6,964 bases of DNA, taken from Bacteroidia bacterium. GTDB taxonomy: Bacteria; Bacteroidota; Bacteroidia; NS11-12g; UBA955. Within the stretch, counting starts at the first letter, position 1; every line of letters begins with the position of its first letter. The stretch spans positions 1 through 6,964 of the forward strand of contig JALQWO010000089.1 of the NCBI GenBank assembly GCA_023258655.1, read 5' to 3'. The translations under genes and the position numbers were made by a program. Positions 1-6,657 of the stretch are shown piece after piece. The notes under the pieces were generated by a model, which was given only the letters and a program-made list of their open reading frames with translations, made no database searches and was not told the DNA's origin.

Positions 1-1960
1 CGTGCGTGCTGGGATACGTCACCATCAAACAAGCCAAATTGTCTTTGTATTGCTCGGCCTTCGCGCGGATGTCTTCTACATCGATGTTTCCGTTTTCGTC
101 GCATGGCGATACCACCACCTGCATACCCGCCATCACCGCCGATGCGGGGTTAGTACCGTGCGCACTCGATGGAATCAATGCGATGTTCCTGTGCGATTCG
201 CCACGATCCTTGAAATATTCACGAATCACCATCAATCCCGCATACTCCCCTTGTGAACCAGCATTCGGCTGCATGCTCATGGTGTGGAAACCGGTGATTT
301 CACTCAAATCTTTGTTCAACTCATCGATGATTTCCATGTACCCTTTCGCTTGATCCAATGGGGCAAACGGATGCAAACTGTTGAATTCAGGCCAAGTCAC
401 AGGAATCATCTCTGTGGTGGCATTCAATTTCATGGTACAGCTGCCCAAAGAAATCATGGAGTGACACAAACTCAAATCTTTGGCCTCCAACGATTTGATA
501 TAACGCAACATCTCATGCTCTGAATGGTAGCGATTGAATACCGGATGAAGCATGTAATTGCTCTCGCGCAACAAAGCCGCTGGCAGCTTGTGCGATACCG
601 CCCCTTCAGGCTTCGCCGCCGCCCCGTCAATGGCACGGGCAAACAAACTCACCAACTTTTCGATATCGGTCATCGAAGTTGTCTCATCGATAGAAATACC
701 CACCGCGCCATTGGCATAACGCAAGTTTATACCTTCCGAAAGCGCCAATGCTTGTATGGTTTCTACCCGAGGCACATTCACCAAAAGGGTATCAAAGAAA
801 TGGCTGTGCTGCAAACTATAAACCCCATTGCCCGTCTTCACGATGGCATCGCCCAAAGAAACGGCCAAAGCATGAATGCGCTCGGCGATTTTCTTCAAAC
901 CCGCTGGACCGTGATACACGGCGTACATTCCCGCCATGATGCTCAACAATACTTGTGCAGTACAGATGTTTGAGGTGGCGTTCTGACGTTTGATATGCTG
1001 CTCTCTGGTCTGCAAAGCCATGCGCAAAGCACGGTTACCCTCAGCATCAATGGATACACCAATGATACGACCTGGAATCGCACGCTTGAATTCATCTTTG
1101 GTGGCAAAGAAGGCCGCATGCGGTCCGCCAAAACCCAAAGGAACACCAAAACGCTGGGTATTTCCCACTACGCAGTCCGCCCCAAAATCACCAGGAGGCG
1201 TCAACAACGTCAAAGCCATCAAATCAGAAGCAAAACAAGTCTTCACATTCAACGCCTTGCAAGCATCAACGAAACTGCGATAATCTTCAACGCTGCCATC
1301 CGCGTTAGGATATTGAACCAAAGCGCCAAAAAACGACGCATCCGGTGTAAATGTCTTATAGTCTCCGCGAACGATTTCGATGCCGATTGGCTCAGAACGG
1401 GTAATCAAGACATCCACCGTTTGGGGGAATACGCTGTTGTCGACAAAAAATCTGTGCGCCGCACTTTTCTTGTCCAACCCGTAAAACATATTCATCGCCT
1501 CAGCAGCAGCGGTACCCTCGTCCAACAATGAAGCATTTGCCAACTCCATGCCGGTCAAATCGATAACCATGGTTTGGTAATTCAACAACGCCTCCAAACG
1601 ACCTTGACTGATCTCCGCCTGATAGGGTGTATACTGCGTGTACCAACCTGGATTTTCCATGATGTTACGCAAAATCACACCGGGTGTGTGGGTGTTGTAA
1701 TAGCCCATCCCGATATAATTCTTGTACACTTTGTTTTTGGCTGCTTTTTCGCGGAGCATCGACAAAAATTCGACTTCGCTCATGGGCTCCCCTACCGACA
1801 GTGGTTTCGGCAAACGGATGTTGCTGGGAACTACCTGATCGATCAACTCATCCAAACTCTTTGCACCAATGGTGGCGAGCATGGCATTCAAATCACTTTG
1901 TCTTGGTCCGATGTGGCGATCGGCAAACGACTCCGAATAAAGGGCGTTGAATTGGTTCAT
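1..1960 (-). CDS. gcvP: Glycine dehydrogenase (decarboxylating), P protein; 3' end cut by window edge
   Basis: This is the PLP-dependent P subunit of the glycine cleavage system. It decarboxylates glycine and passes the aminomethyl group to lipoyl-GcvH in the cytoplasm. The minus-strand frame is open from the ATG at 1960 to the window edge, with 653 complete codons and no in-frame stop. GcvP is usually about 950 residues, so about two thirds are visible. The N-terminus has the family signature FADRHIGP, followed by the P1 domain with YIGMGYYNTHTPGVILRN and, later, GFGGPHAAFFA. The second half carries GSCTMKLN (residues 506-513) and AHGTNPASA (about 600-608), then VTYPSTH at the edge. The PLP-binding lysine region of the C-terminal half lies outside the window. 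P1 and P2 run in one chain, so this is the fused homodimeric type, not split GcvPA/GcvPB. No gcvT or gcvH is adjacent. radC lies upstream on the same strand, 99 bp away. Confidence 0.97.
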   Translation of the reverse strand, partial: MNQFNALYSESFADRHIGPRQSDLNAMLATIGAKSLDELIDQVVPSNIRLPKPLSVGEPMSEVEFLSMLREKAAKNKVYKNYIGMGYYNTHTPGVILRNIMENPGWYTQYTPYQAEISQGRLEALLNYQTMVIDLTGMELANASLLDEGTAAAEAMNMFYGLDKKSAAHRFFVDNSVFPQTVDVLITRSEPIGIEIVRGDYKTFTPDASFFGALVQYPNADGSVEDYRSFVDACKALNVKTCFASDLMALTLLTPPGDFGADCVVGNTQRFGVPLGFGGPHAAFFATKDEFKRAIPGRIIGVSIDAEGNRALRMALQTREQHIKRQNATSNICTAQVLLSIMAGMYAVYHGPAGLKKIAERIHALAVSLGDAIVKTGNGVYSLQHSHFFDTLLVNVPRVETIQALALSEGINLRYANGAVGISIDETTSMTDIEKLVSLFARAIDGAAAKPEGAVSHKLPAALLRESNYMLHPVFNRYHSEHEMLRYIKSLEAKDLSLCHSMISLGSCTMKLNATTEMIPVTWPEFNSLHPFAPLDQAKGYMEIIDELNKDLSEITGFHTMSMQPNAGSQGEYAGLMVIREYFKDRGESHRNIALIPSSAHGTNPASAVMAGMQVVVSPCDENGNIDVEDIRAKAEQYKDNLACLMVTYPSTH

Positions 1961-1967
1961 AAGTATG

Positions 1968-1975
1968 CAAATTTA
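1968..1975 (-). promoter_or_regulatory. Candidate -7 element upstream of gcvP
   Basis: The minus strand reads TAAATTTG, an exact match to the Bacteroidota -7 consensus TAnnTTTG, ending 7 nt before the gcvP ATG. No TTG sits 17-23 nt upstream, so the -33 half is missing or degenerate. If used, it would give a nearly leaderless mRNA. The match could be chance in AT-rich DNA. The rest of the 99-bp spacer (1961-2059) shows A/T tracts and a short palindrome (TTTGTACAAA, 2047-2056), but no terminator hairpin for radC and nothing resembling a glycine riboswitch. Confidence 0.3.
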
Positions 1976-2059
1976 ACGTTTCCAAAAAGAAAACGATATG
2001 ACACGTCACCATGATTCTGCGTTTTTTTATTCTTTTTACATTCAACTTTGTACAAATGC

Positions 2060-2749
2060 TCAAAACCTTGACAACATGCCATCCTCTGCATAGCTGTAAT
2101 GCAAGTGTCCCGCAATGATTACATGATCAATCACTGTGATATCCAAAAGTTTGCCCGCTTTGATAAATTGCTCCGTTAAGCGATCATCTGCCTCAGAAGG
2201 ACGGTCATTCCCCGAGGGATGGTTATGACTCAACACCAACGAACTTGCCCTCAATTCAAGCGCCCTCTTGAAAACCAAACGCACGTCAACTACCGTACCC
2301 GTCATACCGCCCACACTCACACACTCCAATCGCAACATGCGATTCGCTCGGTTCAAATACACCACATAAAACGACTCCACCACGGAATCTAAAAACAAGG
2401 GTCGCAACAATGCCACTGCTTCAGCGGGGTTGCGAATTTGTTTTGTTCGCGTTTCGTCGATGGCCCGCCTGCGGCCAAGTTCCAGAGCGGCCGACAACGT
2501 TGCAACTCCCGCCATCCCCAAACCGTCAATCAAGAGCAATTCCTCAGGAGACATCTGTGCAAGATTCCGCAAATCACCCGCACAATGCTCCAACAAACGC
2601 AACGCCAACGCATGGGATCGCTGCGATTTTCTGCCATTGCCCAAAACCAAGACCAACAACTCACTGTTATCCATGGCAGTTTTTCCATGATGTAAAAATT
2701 TGTTTTGCAAAATTTGCAAATCCACCCCGCTAGACGTTCTCTTTCTCAT
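2060..2749 (-). CDS. radC: RadC family protein (JAB/MPN+ domain, UPF0758)
   Basis: The protein has 229 residues, the normal RadC length. It has an N-terminal helix-hairpin-helix region (about residues 28-94, with LLLIDGLGMAG and ending in ALELGRR). The C-terminal JAB/MPN+ metal-binding domain (about 105-229) has a complete JAMM-type set: Glu142 in RLECVSVGG, then H175-x-H177-PSG and D188. All predicted zinc ligands are present, so it looks intact. The family was named from an E. coli mutation later traced to another gene; its biochemical role is unsettled, and a repair function should not be assumed from the name. The frame stays open 48 codons upstream, but I chose the ATG at 2749. The upstream part is AT-rich spacer sequence with no RadC similarity and would overlap the recA start. 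The gene is divergent from recA; no Shine-Dalgarno sequence is visible. Confidence 0.95.
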   Translation of the reverse strand: MRKRTSSGVDLQILQNKFLHHGKTAMDNSELLVLVLGNGRKSQRSHALALRLLEHCAGDLRNLAQMSPEELLLIDGLGMAGVATLSAALELGRRRAIDETRTKQIRNPAEAVALLRPLFLDSVVESFYVVYLNRANRMLRLECVSVGGMTGTVVDVRLVFKRALELRASSLVLSHNHPSGNDRPSEADDRLTEQFIKAGKLLDITVIDHVIIAGHLHYSYAEDGMLSRF

Positions 2750-2774
2750 TGTTGATAAAATTTTAATCATATAT

Positions 2775-2807
2775 TTGACAATTATATAAACAATTTCATT
2801 AGTTTTG
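2775..2807 (+). promoter_or_regulatory. Candidate Bacteroidota-type promoter of recA
   Basis: A -33 TTG at 2775-2777 (TTTG from 2774) is followed, after a 22-nt spacer, by TAGTTTTG at 2800-2807, an exact fit to TAnnTTTG. The 17-23 nt spacing range is the one described for Bacteroidota sigma factors. It would start transcription near 2811-2815, giving a 5' leader of about 35-40 nt for recA. The region lies in the 100-bp divergent spacer shared with radC. For radC only a weaker match is seen (TATAATTG on the minus strand at 2779-2786, one mismatch to the -7 consensus, with no well-placed -33). No clear LexA-like SOS box is recognised. Confidence 0.5.
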
Positions 2808-2849
2808 AATTCATTGAAAGCAATTAATCGGTTATTTAAATAGATAGTT

Positions 2850-3872
2850 ATGAGCGAACAACAAGAAAAAATGAAAGCCCTGAAACAGACCATTGAGCGT
2901 TTGGAGAAAACCTATGGCAAGGGCGTTGTGATGAAGATGGATGATACGCGTAGCGTAGCCGTTGATGTCATTTCCACCGGTTCATTCGGTTTGGATTTGG
3001 CACTGGGCGTGGGTGGATTTCCCCGGGGTAGAATTGTGGAGATATACGGCCCCGAAAGTAGTGGTAAAACCACCATTGCCTTGCACACCATTGCGGAAGC
3101 ACAGAAAAAGGGTGGAATATGCGCATTCATCGATGCAGAGCATGCATTCGATAAGATCTATGCAGAAAATCTGGGTATCGACACCGCTAACCTTTTGATT
3201 TCACAACCCGACGATGGAGAGCAAGCCTTAGAAATTGCCGATAACCTCGTGCGCTCGGGAGCCATCGACGTTTTGGTTATCGACTCAGTAGCGGCTTTGG
3301 TACCTCGCGCAGAGATTGAAGGGGACATGGGCGACAGCAAAGTAGGTCTACACGCCCGTTTGATGAGCCAAGCACTGCGCAAATTGACAGGTACAATCAG
3401 CAAAACAGGCTGTATTTGTATCTTCATCAACCAGCTTCGTGAAAAAATTGGTGTTATGTTTGGTAACCCAGAAACCACCACCGGTGGTAATGCCTTGAAA
3501 TTTTATGCATCCATTCGTTTAGACATTCGCCGAAACGCACAAATCAAAGATGGCGATGATGTGATGGGTAATCGCACAAAAGTCAAGGTGGCCAAAAACA
3601 AGGTGGCACCTCCATTCCGCGTGGTTGAATTCGACATCATGTATGGCAAAGGGATCAGCAGGGCCGGTGAGGTTTTGGACATTGCCGTGGATGCCAACAT
3701 CATCCAAAAAAGCGGAAGTTGGTACAGCTACGACAACACCAAATTGGGTCAAGGTCGAGATGCCGTGAAGGAGCTCATTCATGATAACCCCGAAATGATG
3801 GCCGAAATCGAACAAAAAATCCGCACCAAAATGGCGGGTGGAGAAGAAATTCTCGCGGTTCAAGCCGATTAA
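2850..3872 (+). CDS. recA: Recombinase RecA
   Basis: RecA is the cytoplasmic ATP-dependent strand-exchange protein of homologous recombination, and the coprotease for SOS-type self-cleaving proteins where these exist. The protein is 340 residues and complete. Visible landmarks are the N-terminal oligomerisation helix with LEKTYGKGVVMKM (18-30), Walker A GPESSGKT (67-74) and catalytic Glu97 in DAEHA. Walker B is VLVIDS (141-146, Asp145). Loop L1 lies around EGDMGDSKVG (157-166), and Gln195 in FINQLR is followed by loop L2 (about 196-211, MFGNPETTTGG). The C-terminal domain (about 270-340) lacks the long acidic tail of E. coli RecA and ends AVQAD. The ATG at 2850 is preceded by AT-rich sequence without a Shine-Dalgarno site, as usual in this phylum; the alternative Met8 would remove the conserved-looking start. 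No intein or frameshift is present. The gene is monocistronic, bounded by its own promoter and a strong terminator. Confidence 0.99.
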   Translation: MSEQQEKMKALKQTIERLEKTYGKGVVMKMDDTRSVAVDVISTGSFGLDLALGVGGFPRGRIVEIYGPESSGKTTIALHTIAEAQKKGGICAFIDAEHAFDKIYAENLGIDTANLLISQPDDGEQALEIADNLVRSGAIDVLVIDSVAALVPRAEIEGDMGDSKVGLHARLMSQALRKLTGTISKTGCICIFINQLREKIGVMFGNPETTTGGNALKFYASIRLDIRRNAQIKDGDDVMGNRTKVKVAKNKVAPPFRVVEFDIMYGKGISRAGEVLDIAVDANIIQKSGSWYSYDNTKLGQGRDAVKELIHDNPEMMAEIEQKIRTKMAGGEEILAVQAD

Positions 3873-3893
3873 AATTGTTTTTCCTTTGAGTCA

Positions 3894-3925
3894 GGGGTGG
3901 AGGTTTTCCTTCACCCCTTTTTTTT
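3894..3925 (+). terminator. Intrinsic terminator of recA
   Basis: A 10-bp stem (3894-3903 with 3908-3917; GGGGTGGAGG pairing with CCTTCACCCC, one G:U wobble) closes a TTTT loop and runs straight into eight Ts (3918-3925). It begins 21 nt after the recA stop codon. It is the clearest terminator in the window and separates recA from the TonB-like gene, whose ATG is 30 nt further on. Confidence 0.93.
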
Positions 3926-3955
3926 CTATGCTGTTGGCAGTAATTTTACATCTAC

Positions 3956-4783
3956 ATGGAAGTCTCTATACCGCACTACTTCGTTGAAAAAAGGTTTTAC
4001 CATTGGAAAAGCCTTTGTTTGGTATTGGCCCTCTTAACTGGAATTACGAATCAAACATTGTTGGGTGCCGATGCAGCACCCAAACCACCCATTTTGCTCA
4101 AGAAAAATTCGAATTGGTGGGTGCAATCCACACGACCCCACCCCGTTCAAGGCTGGGATACTTTTACCCAAAGTATCAAAAAAATACACCCCAACATCCA
4201 AGAAGCTGTAGATCAAAAAGGCTCCTTGGTTTTCTTGATTCACATGCGCGTGAACAAAAAAGGTCGGGCAGATTTTGCCGAAGTTTGGGATGGAAACACG
4301 GAAGATTCCGGTATCAGAGCTACCATCGTGGAAGCCATCAAATACAATTCCTTCACACCGTATGTAACCGCGAATGGAAAACGAAATAAAGAAAGTACAT
4401 TGGTCTTGATGGAAATTCCCGCGGACTCCCTACAACTTTTACCCAGTCCCGTGGATACAACTTTTCCCAATCGAGCCATTACGCCAGCCAGATTTTTGGG
4501 TGGTGAAAATGCCTTCAAAGAGTACATTTCAGCTGAATTCAACTATCCCAGCCGCTGTTTGAATGAATCCATCAACGGATATGTTCGGATTCGATTCAAT
4601 GTTGACCGCAGAGGGATTGTCGTTAATTGTCGCATCAAAGAAATCAGTAAAGGCTGCCCTGAGTTTGGCATCGAGGCAATTCGCGTCCTAAAAGCTTGTC
4701 CCAAATGGGTACCTGCTACCTATAACGGAAAAAATATCGCCGCTTGGTTTGAAGTACCCATCAGTTTGAGTGTATTCAAATAA
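3956..4783 (+). CDS. Secreted TonB C-terminal-domain protein with a probable tandem TonB_C-like repeat
   Basis: The product has 275 residues. The N-terminus has a basic stretch (EKRFYHWKS) and a hydrophobic core (about 20-31), with an AxA site at 38-40 (GADA), so a signal peptide is likely; an uncleaved anchor is possible. Residues about 178-275 form a recognisable TonB_C domain: FLGGENAFKEYI, then NYPSRC, GYVRIRFNVDRRG, EAIRVLKACPKWVPA, NGK and VPISL. Residues about 62-155 follow the same pattern in weaker form: VQGWDTFTQSI, GSLVFLIHMRVNKKG, VEAIKYNSFTP, NGK and LVLMEI. This suggests a duplicated and diverged domain. The second domain holds four cysteines (201, 225, 234, 248) that could form disulfides in the periplasm. 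There is no proline-rich spacer as in classical TonB, and no ExbB/ExbD neighbours, so energy transduction is not shown. Bacteroidota carry many such proteins with unknown roles. The ATG at 3956 is the only start that keeps the signal sequence whole. Confidence 0.85.
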   Translation: MEVSIPHYFVEKRFYHWKSLCLVLALLTGITNQTLLGADAAPKPPILLKKNSNWWVQSTRPHPVQGWDTFTQSIKKIHPNIQEAVDQKGSLVFLIHMRVNKKGRADFAEVWDGNTEDSGIRATIVEAIKYNSFTPYVTANGKRNKESTLVLMEIPADSLQLLPSPVDTTFPNRAITPARFLGGENAFKEYISAEFNYPSRCLNESINGYVRIRFNVDRRGIVVNCRIKEISKGCPEFGIEAIRVLKACPKWVPATYNGKNIAAWFEVPISLSVFK

Positions 4784-4806
4784 CCCACCCATACATTTTC
4801 GCTTCG

Positions 4807-4826
4807 CCCCAAATGGGGATCTTTTT
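4807..4826 (+). terminator. Possible weak terminator between convergent genes
   Basis: CCCC-AAAT-GGGG (4807-4818) is followed by ATC and five Ts (4822-4826), 23 nt after the stop of the TonB-like gene. The stem is only 4 bp of pure G:C, so the call is weak. The T-run overlaps the stop codon of the opposing DUF983 gene. In the minus direction no T-run follows the hairpin, so it would serve the plus-strand gene only. Nothing else is seen in the 41-bp spacer. Confidence 0.35.
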
Positions 4827-5208
4827 ATGATTGGGGATTATAAAATTTCTCCTTGTACATGGCTGGATAAACCACATAGAGCATCAGCATGCGACTGTAG
4901 CGAAAAATCAACGGCACCATCGCCACAATGATGGTTGGGATACCCACAATGGCGTAATCGAACAGATTGAAACTGTAAAACAACACACTGCATGTGATAA
5001 TCAACCCCACAATCAAGGCATAGCTAAAATACATCGCGCCGTAAAAGAAACCGGGTTCTGGCTCATACGACATCTGACAAACCGTACAACTGTAGTTGGT
5101 CTCAGCGAATTTGGTACTAAAAATACTGTTCTTGAACACCTTGCCTTTGCCACATTTGGGACATTTGCAAGCGATAAAGGGCACTATACCCTGACGTTTA
5201 TTTTCCAT
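4825..5208 (-). CDS. DUF983 family zinc-ribbon membrane protein
   Basis: The protein has 127 residues. It starts with a zinc-ribbon-like region of two cysteine pairs, C16-PK-C19 and C41-TV-C44 (plus Cys14), followed by the family hallmark EPGFFYGAMYFSYA (50-63). Two transmembrane segments follow (about 58-80 and 86-104), then a short polar tail. I recognise it as DUF983, whose function is unknown. The frame is open further upstream, but the ATG at 5208 begins MENKRQG just before the zinc ribbon. That start gives an 11-nt overlap with the end of the preceding CPMC gene, which suggests translational coupling. It is the last gene of the oxidase accessory operon, so a role in assembly or metal and thiol handling at the membrane is plausible by context only. 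Confidence 0.88.
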   Translation of the reverse strand: MENKRQGIVPFIACKCPKCGKGKVFKNSIFSTKFAETNYSCTVCQMSYEPEPGFFYGAMYFSYALIVGLIITCSVLFYSFNLFDYAIVGIPTIIVAMVPLIFRYSRMLMLYVVYPAMYKEKFYNPQS

Positions 5209-5437
5209 ATTTCTGTCTGCGCTTGTATTGGTAAAAAAATACACCCGCAGTACCAATCAAAACATAGGGCGTAGCCAAAAGCATCAATATGCCTTTGTTT
5301 ATCCCATTGCCTACAACTGGTTTGTTCTTCGCATGATCGCGATTTGATGTCAATGCCGCCTTACACATCGGACATTGTGCACCTACAGAAAGTGCCGCAA
5401 AAACCGTGAGCGCCAGCGTGGCAAAAATTCTTTTCAT
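5198..5437 (-). CDS. Small secreted or membrane CPMC protein of the oxidase operon, function unknown
   Basis: The product has 79 residues. A signal peptide-like N-terminus (KR, then a hydrophobic core at 4-17, with GA before Gln21) would expose QCPMC (Cys22, Cys25) at or near the mature N-terminus on the periplasmic side. A polar linker (about 27-47) leads to one transmembrane segment (about 48-69) and a strongly basic C-terminus (YKRRQKYGK), which predicts a cytoplasmic tail. Similar small CxxC proteins sit beside SCO and DUF420 genes in flavobacteria, by recollection; no characterised function is known to me. The ATG at 5437 lies 1 nt after the stop of the DUF420 gene, which fixes the start; a longer frame up to 5476 would run into that gene and spoil the signal peptide. 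The CPMC pair could bind copper or take part in thiol exchange, which is inference. Confidence 0.85.
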   Translation of the reverse strand: MKRIFATLALTVFAALSVGAQCPMCKAALTSNRDHAKNKPVVGNGINKGILMLLATPYVLIGTAGVFFYQYKRRQKYGK

Positions 5438-5438
5438 C

Positions 5439-6005
5439 TTAGAATGGGTAGTATTTGAACGCATAATACGGCGCAATCATGAAATATACTATGACTCCAG
5501 TCACACTCACGTACAACCAGATCGGAAAAGTCACCCTGGCCCACTTCTTGTGCTTCGCAAACTGTCCGGAAGTACTATAATACATCGTATACAATACCAT
5601 CGGCAACACCGCCGCCGCCAATACAATATGGGTGGCCAAAATGAAGTAATACAAATACTTCACATTGCCTGTACCCCCAAAGTTGGTGTGTTCGGTGCAT
5701 GTGTGATAGGTAACGTAACTCAGCAAGAAAACGGTAGATAATATAAACGCCGTTAGCATATAGGCCTGATGCGTTCCTTTCTTTCCCGATTTGATGGCCA
5801 AGAAACCCAACACCAAAGCAATCGATACCAAACTGTTCAACACCGCATTGGTGAATGGCAACACTTTGGCAAATTCCGCAGTGGGACGCATGTCAGCGGG
5901 CAAATACTGCAACAACGTAACCAAACCCATTACAGCGATGGTAATGATTACTACAAGGCGAAAAAAGCCTTTATCACTTATCCAGGTCGTTTTTTCTGTA
6001 TTCAT
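5439..6005 (-). CDS. DUF420 (YozB/CtaM-like) membrane protein, probable haem-copper oxidase maturation factor
   Basis: The protein has 188 residues with five predicted transmembrane segments (about 14-35, 51-71, 80-100, 117-141, 159-179). Histidines sit at or near membrane boundaries: His79 (GTHQAY), His101 (TYHTC), His126 (ATHIVL) and His152 (KHKKWAR). These, with FTNAVLNSLVSIALVLGF, match the DUF420 family. In Firmicutes, members called YozB/CtaM are needed for aa3-type oxidase function. A matching role in maturing the oxidase encoded by this operon is inferred from family and context; the histidines may bind haem or copper, but this is not shown. The ATG at 6005 overlaps the end of sco by 32 nt. 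The next in-frame Met (26) would remove most of the first membrane segment, so the overlap start is preferred. Confidence 0.9.
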   Translation of the reverse strand: MNTEKTTWISDKGFFRLVVIITIAVMGLVTLLQYLPADMRPTAEFAKVLPFTNAVLNSLVSIALVLGFLAIKSGKKGTHQAYMLTAFILSTVFLLSYVTYHTCTEHTNFGGTGNVKYLYYFILATHIVLAAAVLPMVLYTMYYSTSGQFAKHKKWARVTFPIWLYVSVTGVIVYFMIAPYYAFKYYPF

Positions 6006-6654
6006 AGAGCAAATTGTTTATGTCGTCTTGTATGCGCTTCACCTTTTCCAATTTCTCGGTAAGCGTCTTGCCCGATGTCTCCAAAATTCCGCGAATGTGT
6101 CTCGATTTGTCGATAATCACCACTTTGTCGTCATGGATAAAATCCTGTCCACGTTGCTCTGTGGCTAACAACAAATCGTTCATGGCCCAATCATAAATCT
6201 CGCGCTTGCTTCCAGTGGCGAAGGTTCTTTTGTACAAATCCGCTTTGTAGGCATTGGCATATGTCGCCAATACAGGCACTGAATCATGTTCTGGGTCGAT
6301 GGTAATGGTCAAAAACCGTACATTGGGAAACGCTTGAAACTCCTCGGCGATTACTTGAATCTGTTTGTTCATGGCTGGACAAACTTCGGCACAAGAAGCA
6401 AAGAAGATATTGGCCACCACAATGCATGAATCAAAATCGTCCAAACCAATGGGTTTCCCATGTTGGTTGATTAGGTTAATGTCGCTCACCGTGTGGTACT
6501 CCTTGGTACCATCTGCTGCAACAACCGTCTCACCCAAATAGGGTAATTCTTTGTGCACCCATTTGGCTTCAGCCAATAACAGGATGCCCAAAATCGGTAA
6601 AATGACGATGGCCGCAATTGCGGCCATCTTTATACGGTTTTTTGTATTTGCCAT
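5974..6654 (-). CDS. sco: SCO1/SenC family copper chaperone
   Basis: SCO proteins are membrane-anchored periplasmic thioredoxin-fold proteins that deliver copper to, and reduce, the CuA site of cytochrome c oxidase subunit II. This one has 226 residues. A basic N-terminus (MANTKNRIK) precedes a single transmembrane helix (about 11-28). The soluble domain (about 55-226) contains the copper-binding C88-AEV-C92-P motif and TIDPEHD (117-123). His174 in DFIHDDKVVIID is the expected third ligand. All three ligands are present, so it is predicted to be functional. The C-terminal tail from about 197 is lysine- and glutamate-rich and predicted helical. The start at 6654 lies 3 nt after the stop of the subunit IV gene. 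Met10 is an alternative start but would leave the helix without its basic flank. The gene overlaps the next one by 32 nt. Confidence 0.95.
   Translation of the reverse strand: MANTKNRIKMAAIAAIVILPILGILLLAEAKWVHKELPYLGETVVAADGTKEYHTVSDINLINQHGKPIGLDDFDSCIVVANIFFASCAEVCPAMNKQIQVIAEEFQAFPNVRFLTITIDPEHDSVPVLATYANAYKADLYKRTFATGSKREIYDWAMNDLLLATEQRGQDFIHDDKVVIIDKSRHIRGILETSGKTLTEKLEKVKRIQDDINNLLYEYRKNDLDK
6607..6628. repeat. Perfect 22-bp palindrome inside sco
   Basis: Two 11-base arms (GATGGCCGCAA and its exact reverse complement) meet at 6617/6618 with no spacer. In the sco reading frame it codes for MAAIAAI at the start of the membrane helix (residues 10-16). In RNA it could fold as a 9-bp stem with an AATT loop, starting about 27 nt into the coding region. 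It is much more G+C-rich than its surroundings. Confidence 0.9.
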
Positions 6655-6657
6655 AAA

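Noticed and set aside
2..2014. Series of plus-strand open frames opposite gcvP
   Set aside because: They lie codon-aligned antisense to gcvP, are open only because gcvP has no stops, and show no recognisable domain or membrane pattern.
1961..2059. Glycine riboswitch upstream of gcvP
   Set aside because: The spacer is 99 bp, mostly A/T tracts, with no stable multi-helix structure or recognisable glycine aptamer core.
2041..2059. Terminator after radC
   Set aside because: The only inverted repeat is TTTGTACAAA, which is short and A/T-rich, and no T-run follows it on the minus strand; read-through towards gcvP remains possible.
2410..2733. Plus-strand open frames opposite radC
   Set aside because: They are antisense shadows of radC, with proline- and histidine-rich, low-information peptides.
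2750..2893. 48-codon in-frame extension upstream of the radC ATG
   Set aside because: It covers the AT-rich spacer and overlaps the recA start on the other strand. The peptide is not RadC-like, and the 229-residue form already has the normal family length.
3158..3863. Minus-strand open frames opposite recA
   Set aside because: They are shadows of a well-identified recA with no similarity to known families.
5406..6168. Plus-strand open frames opposite the DUF420 and sco genes
   Set aside because: The minus-strand genes here are recognisable families with correct motifs; the opposite frames have no signal peptide, motif or plausible start.
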